From contig CM055092.1 in NCBI GenBank assembly GCA_029204225.1, positions 10,817,806 to 10,881,805 of the forward strand: DNA of 64,000 nt, written 5' to 3'. Shown here piece after piece: positions 15,655 through 29,965 of the stretch. Under the pieces are notes generated by a model. That model was not told the DNA's origin. It searched no databases and was given only the letters and a program-made list of their open reading frames with translations. Made by a program: the position numbers and the translations under genes. The number at the start of each line of letters is the position of its first letter. The first letter of the stretch is position 1. This DNA comes from Diphasiastrum complanatum. Its lineage: Eukaryota; Streptophyta; Lycopodiopsida; Lycopodiales; Lycopodiaceae.

Positions 15655-16345
15655 ATCAGCTAACATTTGGATATTGATCCATCTAGCTTAAGCTTTAGCT
15701 TGAAGATCCATTTAGTGTCAATTGGTTTTATACCTGCAGGAGACTCCAGGGCTTGTTCTTTATTAAAGAATGGTACTCAACATCCATAGCAACTTTCCAT
15801 TTGTCTGCATCTAACAGTGACAATGCTTCTGCAACGGTGGCAGATTCATCATGATTGTTGAACACCCGAGGGATGAAACGATCAGGTTGTTGTCGTTGTT
15901 GTGTAGATCTTCAAACAACAGGTTCTTGAGCTAATGTCTCTCTTGGATGAATGACTGGAATATCTTTAGACTATGGTTCTGGGCTTGTCGATGATGAATG
16001 GAGTTGTTGGAACAAACTCCCGCATTTGCTGCTTCTGCTTGAAATCATAAAATTTGTCTTCAAGGAAGACAACATCTCGGTTGACTGAGATCTGACCTAT
16101 TTCATCATCATAAATGCAATATGCTTATGTGATGTTGAATAGCCAACAAAAATATACTTACAACTGATAGGGTCTAGCTATTTTCTCATATCAGACGATA
16201 TTTGTGCATAGCACAGACATCCAAACACACGTAGGTGTTTGATACTTGGTCTGTAGCCATAGTAGGCTTCAAAAGGAGTTCTGGAATGGAATCTATGCAA
16301 GTATAGCTTGTTGTGAACTGATGGTACATGCCGCATAAAGACAAG
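15655..16345 (-). pseudogene. Ty1/Copia integrase C-terminus and start of reverse transcriptase
   Basis: On the minus strand the translation reads FHSRTPFEAYYGYRPSIKHL then RVFGCLCYAQISSDM and YIFVGYSTS, the conserved end of Copia integrase. VNREVVFLEDKFYDFKQ follows. After further breaks it reads ADKWKVAMDVEYHSLIKN and KPIDTKWIFKLK, the first part of Copia reverse transcriptase. The rest of the RT is at 8674-9800, so the two parts were once continuous. Several stops are present. Confidence 0.85.
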
Positions 16346-17455
<1,110 letters not shown>

Positions 17456-17529
17456 ATGAGTGCCTGTCGTTGACGGGCAATGGAGGCCGATCTGGGTGGT
17501 GGCCGATGATTTGGATGGTGGCCGATCTC

Positions 17530-17725
17530 GCATCTATGTATGTGTGTGTATTCATGATAGTGCATATATCTATGCATGCGTGTATGTTTGAGTGAGAGTG
17601 TGCACGTGTGTGTGCATGTGTACATGTATGTGTCTGTACATGCATGTGCATGTGCCATGTGTACATGTATGCATATGTGTGAGAATGTGTGCACATATAT
17701 GTGTATGTGTGAGAATGTACATACA
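17530..17725. repeat. Alternating TG/CA/TA low-complexity tract
   Basis: Rich in TGTGTG, TACATG and GCATGTG units, mostly alternating purine and pyrimidine, and only 80 bases from the TA tract. This base pattern is the one that favours left-handed DNA under supercoiling. Confidence 0.7.
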
Positions 17726-18389
17726 TTTTAGAAGACCATGCTCTGAATTTCAAAATTTTAATATGCGGTTTATAGTCACATGCAATGCAAACTTCAAAAG
17801 ATTAGCCACTTTGAGCTGTTTATGCGTACAAACATTTAAAGCCACCAAGAATTACATCCAAAGCCTTGGGAGCACACCAAGGTATCTATAATTTGTGACA
17901 CATCAGCAATATCTACAACCAATACTGTTCTACAGATGTATGTTAGAATTTGTACTAACAAATCCACATCTAATAACATATGGTGTTATCGTGGAATCAA
18001 ATATCCGACATCTTGTAAATCCTTTAAAAACTCTGCATATAGCCGCAACAATCAAATAATTGTGTGGATGTGTTTGCCATCTCGCAAAACAAACCGCTTC
18101 ATAAAGTCTCGCACGAAAGTTCGTTGATTGACAATGACCTTCACCATCTGCAAAAACATACACACTCGTTAACTTAATGCAATTACCTAAAACATAGTCA
18201 ATAGCAAGTTGGAATGAAGATACTCGCTCGTTCCAACAGCCCTGCTCGACGAAATCTACAAAAAAAAAACACAATGTTAGCATAAGGCTTATGTCAAATC
18301 AAATACTGATCTCCAAATCCGGACTATATCCAGGAACGTCCTTCTACACAACCTTCTCTGTGTACAAAATTTGACAGATTTTTCTCTCC

Positions 18390-18478
18390 AAATCTAACCA
18401 TAACTGTAACTCTACCTCTAACTCTACTCTACATCCCAAATGCTAAGTCTAACTCCAATTCTAACTCTAACTGTACCT
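18390..18478. repeat. Degenerate CTAACTCTAACT-type repeat
   Basis: Loosely repeated octamers such as AACTCTAAC, CTCTAACT and GTCTAACTCC over about 90 bases at the 3' side of the Helitron coding region. It resembles decayed telomere-like sequence but is not a canonical plant telomere array. Confidence 0.5.
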
Positions 18479-18479
18479 T

Positions 18480-20048
18480 GCATCTCGAAACCATAAACCA
18501 TAGACATCACTTCAAACTTACTACTACAACACTTTTGAATACACAATGTTCTGTGTACCTCGCCACTCCATCCACATCCGTAAATCGATTGTCCTTGTTA
18601 GTAATCAGCACACGAAGACTTGTTGCATTTCGCACTCTCGAAAGTGCAACATACAGCTAGCTGTCCATGACTAAACACAGGCCGAGGCAAATACAATCCA
18701 ACCGTGTCCATAGTTTGCCCTTGTGCTTTGTTTATTGTCATGGCAAATGCTGCTCTAATAGAAAACTGGACCATTTGCATTTCAAACGTTATGTTCAAAT
18801 CGCTTGGCACTATAGGGATACATGGAATAAGGACTCTACTCCCTATATTCTTCCCGATCACTATCTCTGCCTCTATGACCTGTCTACCCAATCTAAGGAT
18901 GATCAATCTTGTGCCATTGCACAATCCCTTGTGCAATGTTATCGATCGTAACAACATCACAATCATCCCAATTTTCAGTACCAACTTATGTGGAGGACAT
19001 CCACTCAGTTGCAGGCTGTAGGGTGGACATTAGAGCCCTCACACTCAACAACACTATTAGCACTATAAAAAGTGGAAACGTCAATGGGGTCAATATTGCA
19101 TGACTCCTCAAATACTCAACATCCTTAAAATGTCGCGCAACATCAGGAAATGTGAATGAAATCAATTCGCCCACATTACGCGTTGTTAGGCACATGCTCT
19201 TTGGAGGAAAATCAAGTCCAAATCGCGATGCACGAATGTGGGCTCACGACCATCTCCCACACTCAACAGATAATCTGCAAACCTCAACTGCTCATCCTTA
19301 TCACCACCCTCCACGCCCATGACGCACATGTTATTTGTCAATTTATACACATCCATGTGTTTCCACAAACACAAACACTTCAACAAAGCATTGACAATCT
19401 GCGCTTGCGCGACACCAGTGGTAGAATTTGTCCAAAATCACCCTCGAAAACAATTGGAACTCCTCCAAATGGAGCGTCGATACTCAATATATCTTGAAGA
19501 GATCAATGTACACATTCTATAGCATACTTAGGTGCCATGGGAGCCTCCTCCCAAATGATCAGTCGACATGCCATCAAAAGCATAGCTAATGCATATTGCT
19601 TAGAAATGTTGCATGTCGAGCTCTCATTCAATTCCGTCAGAGGAATTTTAAATCGAGAGTGTGCGGTCCTACCACCTTTCATCAACAGTGCAGCAATCCC
19701 ACACGATGCAATTGCCAATGCTATCCACCCTTGTACACGCACGTACAACAACATGACGCTATACAGGTGCATCTTTCCTGTACCACCCGGACCACCTACA
19801 AAAAAGACTCCACCCACTCTTCGAACAACATGCTCACATACTACACAGTCAAAAATCTTTCGCTGATCCACGTTCAATTTCTCGATGTCAACTTCAACCT
19901 CTAAAGAGTTCTCGTCGACAAACATCTCCTTGCGAAACAATGGAGATGAACCAAAATTGACATCGGGGACCATAAACCCAAAATTCACCAATGACTTTCC
20001 AGCTACCTGCATGTGCGACTCCACATCAAAAATAGCTCTGTCTACCAA
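18480..20048 (-). pseudogene. Helitron PIF1-like helicase domain, decayed
   Basis: This is the superfamily 1 helicase part of a Helitron transposase, which would unwind DNA during rolling-circle transposition. On the minus strand the translation shows LNVDQRKIFDCVV, the Walker A loop GGPGGTGKM (normally ending KT or KS), GIAALLMKGGRTAHSRFKIP, and the Walker B segment CRLIIWEEAPM. After breaks it gives LHKGLCNGTRLIILRLG, IPCIPIVPSD, and RAAFAMTINKAQGQTMD then GLYLPRPVFSHGQL. A frame change is needed to continue into LYVALSRVRNATSLRVLI. At least three frameshifts or stops separate these blocks, so it is not functional. Confidence 0.9.
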
Positions 20049-20690
20049 ACCTGACTCAGTCTTGCACGTTATTGACTATCCTAACTCGTGCGCATAATCC
20101 TCAACTAAATACGACTCTATGCTCCTCCAGAGCTTCCAATGGGTCGAAAGGGACACATGTCAAAAGAAGCACAATGAACATGAGACGAAGCTGCGATGGA
20201 GTGCCCCATGACATTGCCTCACGCAAGCAGCAACTCGACTCAACGCGTCATTTATCAAAAGTCTATGTTTGCAAGCTTCTATGAATGACTAAAACAACTC
20301 ACCATCAGCCGTGCGCAAGTCCTTAAAGCTAGTTGCATCTCTGACATGAGCCAAAAGAACTCGCATATATAACCTCTCCCTTTTGGAGGGGTGTATAAAA
20401 TACATGCGACCAATGGCAGGGGTCGTCTGCATGTTGATTCGATGGGTCCACCTATGCGTTCTCTTGTTGTACCAATACTGTCTCGGCAAGTCCTGGTAAA
20501 ACAACTCTCGAGCCTCCAAATCACCACTTTTGTTCAGCTCAAAGAATGTTGTCAAAGTGGTACCTGAACGGCCATCTATGACCTCCTCTAAATCCACTCC
20601 CTCACTAAAGTACACCAATTCTTGTCTAGGGAGATGAACTACCAATCGGGTCACCACAGGCTTATGAGCACCCATAGAAAGCCCCAACAA

Positions 20691-22136
20691 TCACCAACAT
20701 GACTCACTGGTTGAGAAGTATCGAGCATTAAGAAATTTTTCTATCTCCTCCACCCGTCCTGATGTCTGACCACCGCCCTCTACAGCCCCTGCCGCCGTAA
20801 TCATATCAGGTCCCTTGTACACGTACTTGTACAAATACTTCACAATACGTATATGTACACATACCTCCACATTCAAGTGGCACTGAAAATGTAGTGTCAG
20901 CCACCTGTTGTATGACACAACTCACCTGTTATCTAACTCTACTCCATGTGAACGCACCGTCACTCCGTTCTCCCTCCGCCTATATGAAACATACCCCTTC
21001 ACCATCGATGTTTTATCAATTAAATTTCTTCGGTAGTTTTTCGAGCAATTTCCATCCTTCATGCACTGGGCATTTGGAAAGGATGTTCCGCATGGACCGT
21101 GCATCATAGATTTTGTCACTATCTCATACAACTCCAGATCTTCCTCCTTCACAAGCATCTCTGCACACACAATATAATCGTAATCTCCAACCGTGATGGG
21201 TTTTCTTCGCTCCTCCAATATAACCAAAAGGTGGGCGTGAGGCAATCCTCTCTTCTGGAATTCCACGACATGCAGCCTCCCTATAATGCGCCCAGAAATA
21301 CCATCGTTATCCGAGTAGGTCGATCAAATGCTGAAGCTTCATGCTAAAAACCCTCGATACCAAATCAGGCCGATCTGCAGCTTTCTGTTGGAATCGCAAC
21401 TCTCTCCTCACCTCCAATCAATTTGGGTTCGCCATCATCGTGATAAACAAATCGGGAAAACCCAACTCCCTAACGACGACTATAGCATCTTGGTATTGCT
21501 GATGCATATGACGCGGTGAACCGATGTACGAAGATAAAAGCACTACTTGCATTTCTATGTCGCTAGGGGAATGAGCTCCCACGACATCAACAATACCACT
21601 ACGAATCTCTCTACGAAAATTGTGATGATTATTGTAGTAGTAGTTCATGTTATTTTGCACTATCTTTGCCATCATGTCACACACATACTCTTGCAGCAAC
21701 CTTCCACCCAAATGGATCGGTGAAACATGCCCTGCATGAACCTGTAAATGATAGTAGTAAAACTCTCGAACGGTGACAACTCTATGACTACCCTCTAAAT
21801 GTTCTTCAAAGGCATCAGATAGTGCACCGTTATGGACATCATCATCAACACGGGCATCATCTCTAACGTGCACATGTGGGATTCCCGGAGACCACCCATC
21901 GGTACCAAATGGAAATAACAGTACAAAATGCAATGCATCATATGACGAATGATGTTGTGTAATGAACTACAAACCATCCTGAATGGAATGCAGTATGATG
22001 TCATGCATTCGTCACTCGGGGTCTCATCTAAAGGCATAAGCATCGCTATCTCATTGCTCGTGGGAGCATTGAATTGCCTGCTCATTCTACTCTGCGAACA
22101 ACCTAATACTAACTTAAGTAGACTATAAAATTGCAT
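20691..22136 (-). pseudogene. Helitron Rep (HUH) domain, decayed
   Basis: The N-terminal half of the same Helitron protein. It reads MSRQFNAPTSNEIAMLMPLD then HFVLLFPFGTDGWSPGIPHV, the family's N-terminal block. It continues with REFYYYHLQVHAG and GGRLLQEYVCDMMAKIVQNN. The rolling-circle nuclease signature follows as EFQKRGLPHAHLLVILEE, where PHAH is the two-histidine HUH motif. KYLYKYVYKGPDM holds the region of the catalytic tyrosine pair. Multiple frame changes and stops break the sequence. Between the two Helitron blocks (20049-20690) lie further damaged linker segments. The termini (5' TC, and a hairpin followed by CTRR) were not located. Confidence 0.88.
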
Positions 22137-22179
22137 TAAAAGAGTGAGATAGATTAATGGTTCGGGAGTGAAGGTTACA

Positions 22180-22450
22180 TATAAGCAAATTAGGGTTTAG
22201 GAATTATGGGGTGCAATTTAGGACCTTTCATACACATAGTCTTTAGGCAATAGGCATTACCATTAGGCTTTACGCATTAAGCTTCGCGCATTACATTTTA
22301 GGCAGTAGGCTTTAGAATATAGGCATTATGTTGTAAGCATTGGGTTTTAGGCATTAATTCTGGTTAGCTCGCTTAGAATGGGCAATGGGTGACCGATAAT
22401 CTATATTTAAACTTACAAATCCTATTGCCTAATGCCTAATCCCTAATTTC
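22180..22450. repeat. TAGGCATTA-type short repeats beside the Helitron 5' side
   Basis: Repeated words such as TTAGGCATTA, TAGGCTTTA and GGGTTTAG occur about ten times between 22190 and 22360. The inverse (TTGCCTAATGCCTAATCCCT) is at about 22426-22445. This gives loose inverted repeats around the presumed Helitron 5' flank. Confidence 0.55.
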
Positions 22451-24689
<2,239 letters not shown>

Positions 24690-27151
24690 CTAGATCTATT
24701 CAGTTTGACTTATTGTAGTTTGAAGCAAGTGTAGAGAATGCTGCTGAAATAGTTAGAGAATTGAGAATGAATAATTATAAGAATATAGATTTGTGGGTGT
24801 ATGGAGAACTCTTTTCTAAAATTTCAACTACCAATTTTTGTCCAGATTTCAAGTTTGTAACTCATGTTCTCAGATTTGTATGCGAAGGAAATAGCGGATT
24901 ACATTGTCAAAGGTTGCTTTAAGCAATTACAGTTTGCTAATCAACATTTGCAATGTGCAAATCAACAATTGCTTCATTATGTGCAACACATTAGTGCTAA
25001 AAACAATGCACTCAAGCATCTTATATCATAGTTGAATGCTACAGTCACTAGTCTTCGGGCTCAAGCCAAAATATGTTAGAATCCATGGAAAAGTTGTGAT
25101 CCGACAATTTAAAATCTGTTGTTGATATACAAGTTATCAAAAAGGCAATGATGAAAAGGAAAAGAAAGAGAATACCGAAACAAAATATTGATGACTTATC
25201 TACACATAGCGGCAATACAAAAAAAAGGATTCAAGCATTTAAGTATGTTTTCTTATAAACTGTTTATTTGATTTATATTTGTCATTTAAGTTTAATTTGC
25301 ATTTGATAATATGCATTATCAATTCAGATCATGTTTAGTGGCAAAGAACTATTTAACAGATCCTTCATGCATTGGAGAATCTTTAAGTCATGTTTTACCC
25401 AGATAGTCAGCAAATGCAATGATGAAAAATGCTCGGTTTGAAAAAATGAATTTTTTTTTTGCAGAGACTATTTTGAATAAGGTTTAAACTTACTTGGATG
25501 CAAATGTGATACAAGGTGCATGTGATGATTCGAAAATTAGTAGAAATGCTTATTTTACTTTTTTTAGAATAGTTGAAAGAAACCTTTTCTCAAGTGATGG
25601 TGCAGAAAACTTATCTTCCTCGTCCATATCGGGTAAGATTAGCAAGAAATTATTATAATGACGGAATGTTCAAAGTAGTTGGCCAACCACTCCATATAAT
25701 TGATTTTTACAAATCAAAATGTGGTGAGCTCAATTACAACGATTGCAATAATATTTTTCTTGAAATTGAAAATGTTCTAATATATATTATTTGATTCTAA
25801 ATTTCAGATACCGATGATCGAACATTTAGTGTTCAATCGGAAAATTGCATATGGTGGTTGGCTGCATTCCATGTATACTTTTCAATTTTTAATTTTTTTT
25901 TTAAGTATCATTATTAACATTGAATACATTGTCTTTTTTTTATTAAGATGTCATGCATTACTTGCTTCTCTACAAGTCTTGAAAGAGGACCATAAAATAC
26001 TTTCATGGATATTTTCACGTACAAATTATGGTGAGATTATAAAGAGACATTTGTAGGGTGAAAAACTTACAGTTGAAAACCATGGAAGTTTTCAGATTCA
26101 ATGGCACCTTGCAGGCGATTTGAACACATTGAAATGTATGTATCTCTCATGGGGCAACATCAAAGCATCCATGTCTTTATTGCATGAATGACTGCTACAA
26201 TATGAATTTGGGACGGCGTAAAACACTGGCCCAACACGAAAAGTAGAAGATCCAAATATGAAAAGTGTGATGCCAATTCCATTAAAACATGTTCACATAT
26301 GCACATTGCATGTTGAGGTTCATATTATTGAAAAACTTATTTATCTGCATATTCTCCTTGCATGGAATACAAAACCGGAGTCTATAATGGCTAAAGCAAC
26401 TATTTAGAGGTTGGAAGAAGTTCCTTCAAAGGCAAGACTACATAAAGGGAATGTCACCATTGAAAAAAGTGACAAACTCTCCAGAAAAAAAAAAAAAAAA
26501 AAAACAATGTTCCTAATAAGCCACCAATTGGAGGTGCTAAAGCAAGAAGATTCTTATCTAATCACACATGCAAAGAATCTAGTGTCAGATATATAATTTG
26601 GAAAAAAATTGTTTCATCCACACGAGTACTGGAAGGAAGTAATCGAATGGAAAAGGCACAAGTGTAGAAGAACTTCGACACACTCATAGGTGTTATCAGG
26701 AAGGAAAACTTATCATCAGAAAATATGACTACTCTGCAAAATCATTGCTCCACATTTGTAAAATCTATATGAGATTGTTGGGGAAAAGATCACGTTACAC
26801 ATTACATGGTACTAATTTATTTCATTATATGGTACTTATCTCATTCATGATTATATTTATTTCTACTGACGTTAGATATTTCAACTCTTGTTTGCAGCAC
26901 ATCTTTCTTCATCATGCAACTTATTTTGCAAAGGAATATGGGAGCTTAAGTATCTGGTCATCACAAGGCATGGAAAAATCACACTGGCAAGCAAGAGGAG
27001 TATTTCATAGAGCTACAAATCATGGTGGACACAATTCAAAAAATAAATATTTAGTTCAACTTTTTCAGTGGCTTACAGAAGTACACAATTTAGATATCAA
27101 GCTAAAAACTCGCCAAATGTTACGATCTTTCGTAAGGCATTCAAATTCATA
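24690..27151 (+). pseudogene. Decayed multi-exon transposase-like gene
   Basis: Plus-strand translation gives coding-like blocks separated by intron-like gaps. They include FANQHLQCANQQLLHYVQHI (about 24935) and SCLVAKNYLTDPSCIGES, resuming after a TTCAG at 25327. YRVRLARNYYNDGMFKVVGQ and PMIEHLVFNRKIAYGGW follow, then CHALLASLQVLKEDHKILSW after an intron at about 25878-25949. QWHLAGDLNTLKCMYLSWGN then continues in another frame as SKHPCLYCMNDCYN, a cysteine-rich metal-site-like motif. The last block, after GTTTGCAG, is HIFLHHATYFAKEYGSLS then WSSQGMEKSHWQARGVFHRA. This order (GDLKxLxC, HPCxYC, WSxQGMEKSH) resembles repetitive uncharacterised transposase-like proteins, but I cannot name the family. 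Stops and at least one frameshift show decay. Confidence 0.45.
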
Positions 27152-28422
27152 ACAAAAGAGAAATCCTTGTACTATAACAATAATCTTTCATCATCATCCT
27201 CTTCAAGATTCAACCAGAGGGTATTGTCATGAAGGAATAATCTCCTTTCATATGGATCTAGAAATTCTACATTTTTCCTTTTGCTCATATCTATGTAACC
27301 TGAAAAGGGCCATTGCAAATGATCTTTTTGTAGTACCATTGGGAGTATAATCCAAGATTCGAATGACCAAATGCCTAATCACAAAAACTATTTTATATGT
27401 TCCTCTGGAGTAAGTATGGCCTCCTAAACTAGTTGATAATGATCACAGTGGCAGCATATAAATTAAAAGATGAATGACATATACAAATCTCATTATTTTG
27501 AAAGTTTTTTAATTAATGAGAAAGAGATACATCATTTTCCCCATGTGTGATACACCTCGAAGGCCTCCATGTCTCAAACTTCAACATTTGATTAAAAAAA
27601 GAAAACTACACAATATGAAAACCAATATAATGTCTACTTACTAGATCATGATCATCGAATTCAACGACGTTTGTTATGCTAATGTCATGTCCTCCAATGG
27701 CCTCTACACTACTTGAGGGGATATACTGAGTCCTTGGAGGATATTTTTTTTGGAATTTCAAAAATTCCTCCTCAGTTGGCAAAGCTTCTTCATAGGCTTT
27801 CGATTTTTCAATTATGGCCTTCAATGCCTCCTTGCTAGATTTTCAATTGCCATTTTTATCGAAATATTTTTCACTTTCAAGATCATTATAAGCCTTGCAC
27901 TACATGCTAAGCTTCCAAGTCTGCTTGAGGTAATCTATTTATTCACAATCACAATCAGATATTCATAATCATTAGAGGAGTTCTCAATATCAAAAAGACC
28001 CTTTGTAAAGATACTTTTATTTTTTTTCTTTAGTTTCAACCGTCACTAGGCCCAATCAAAATCCACAAATTTGAAATCTATGTAACGTAGTTCAAATTAA
28101 CTAAAAAATAAAAAACTTTGAAATTTGTGTCCGGGCAGCATGGACGTATCCCATTGGTTTCTTCTTCCTAAACGACACGTGCTAATCTGTCCGACGTCAA
28201 TACCTCAAGTTAAATTAACTTTATTATGCTGGTTAGTATAATGAAAATTTCTAACTATACTAGTTACAGTTATAGAAATATAGTATGTACAGTTACATAA
28301 AATATGGTATACGCAGTAACTGTGACTATGTTGGCATTCACATTAGATTAAATGTAATACGAAAAATTAAAATTAAGTAACATATCAGAGAGATTTTTGG
28401 CGCCCAAGCTTTGGAAATAGCA
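27152..28422. other. No gene recognised
   Basis: AT-rich spacer between two decayed plus-strand genes. A 72-codon minus-strand frame (27606-27824) has no recognised motif. Confidence 0.4.
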
Positions 28423-29666
28423 ATGGCAAGGAGACCCAGATCTACAATCGATTCTGTGATTCTTTACAATGAGAAAGATGAAGCTGATAACTGGAAACCA
28501 ACAAAATATACGAAGAACTCATGGGTATTGCTGCATTCATCATCAAAGGGCAATTTTTGACAAAAGAAAAGAACAAAAATGACTTACAAATCTTATTGGA
28601 AAGCAAAAATTTTGAAGTTTAAGAATACCCCGGGAGGTCAATCGATATCAAAAGTCTTAGTGCAACATGTATATATGCATTCAGAAATCAAAGTACATGA
28701 TATCAATCCTCATGATCATCAAAAATGTAATTGTAAGTATATCAAAACATATGCACTCTACAGCAATCATAGGTGATTTCCTTTGTTGATGCTCTTCAGA
28801 TTATGATTTAAATGCTTCAACATTTTTTTCTTTCTTTCAGATTTATATCCATCATGCATAAGTGAATGGGAGCCCGCACAATCACTTGCAGGAATATTAG
28901 ACGTGATTCACTCTGATGTTGGAAAGCTGCAATACAGAGAAAGAAGTCCAAAGGAACTTGCAGATTGTGGTATTATTTTTATGAATCTTTATATACGCCA
29001 CAAACATATGGAGGTTTTGGCAAGCTCGAAGCAATTCGATTGCCTAGTTTTCAAAGTGATGAGTGGCCTACTTCTGACAACATTGTTTTTGAATTCTTGA
29101 GATGCAAGCTACTCATTGATATTAAAAATGCTATGAAGATAAGCATAGGCTCGAAAATTGTTCACCTAAGTTGGTTTATCTCATTGCATACATTTGTTGA
29201 TTTTTTCTCGAGTGCTAGTGTTCGTAGGACACCAACTTTATTTGTTTGCAAGGATTTATCAGATGAGACTTTGTCAGATCTCATGGATCAAGTCTAGGAT
29301 AGTAAAACAAATAATGACATAGAATGCAGGATTAAAAAATCCTCAATGATCTTTCGTTATCACATCGAAAAGCAAATGCTCAGTCTCACATTTAGCTACC
29401 AGAGATACAAGAAAATTGAAGGTACATGGCTACCACTGGATCAAGACTTTGAATTAAATGGTCACACAAACCAAATGGAGATAAGCATTATCTACAATGA
29501 GGAATATTTGACTATGGTTGAGGTGGAAGAGCACTGGAAGCTTGATTTTATCAGAACAGAGCTCATGCTATTCCAAACCAATCTACCAACATATTTTAGA
29601 TTTATCATCAACGGAAGACTCGTAAGTACTTTATGTTTATTGCCATTTCAAAATAGAACAAAATAA
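28423..29666 (+). pseudogene. Unrecognised decayed multi-exon gene
   Basis: A start at 28423 (MARRPRSTIDSVILYNEKDE) is followed by coding-like sequence, a plausible GTAAGT donor near 28731 and a TTTCTTTCAG acceptor at 28831-28840. The next exon reads CISEWEPAQSLAGILDVIHS. After a frame change it continues SLYTPQTYGGFGKLEAIRLP, CKLLIDIKNAMKISIGSKIV and SFQRY-like KKIEGTWLPLDQDF to about 29630. The amino-acid composition looks protein-coding, but no domain is recognised. At least one stop near 28558 and one frameshift break it. It ends about 300 bases from the tail of the convergent Ulp1-like gene and may belong to the same unit. Confidence 0.35.
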
Positions 29667-29965
29667 TAGAAAATGTCATCATTTACAATTGCACATTCAC
29701 TAATATTTGCCATGTCACATATGCTGCAAAGATCTACCTACAACAATCACCATTGTGGGAGAACAATAGTTTCAAATAAACTTTAGTAAAAATCTGTGTA
29801 TACACTCTTTCATTCAATAAATGAAAGCCCAAGTTGGGCATCTGTACATGTATTTTGTGCTCCCAAATTCATAAACTGGAGCAACATTTGATATATCAAT
29901 GTATATTTTTCTATGAAGTCTATACATGTCTTTTTTTTCTATGCTATCTATATTTTTTTCTGATC

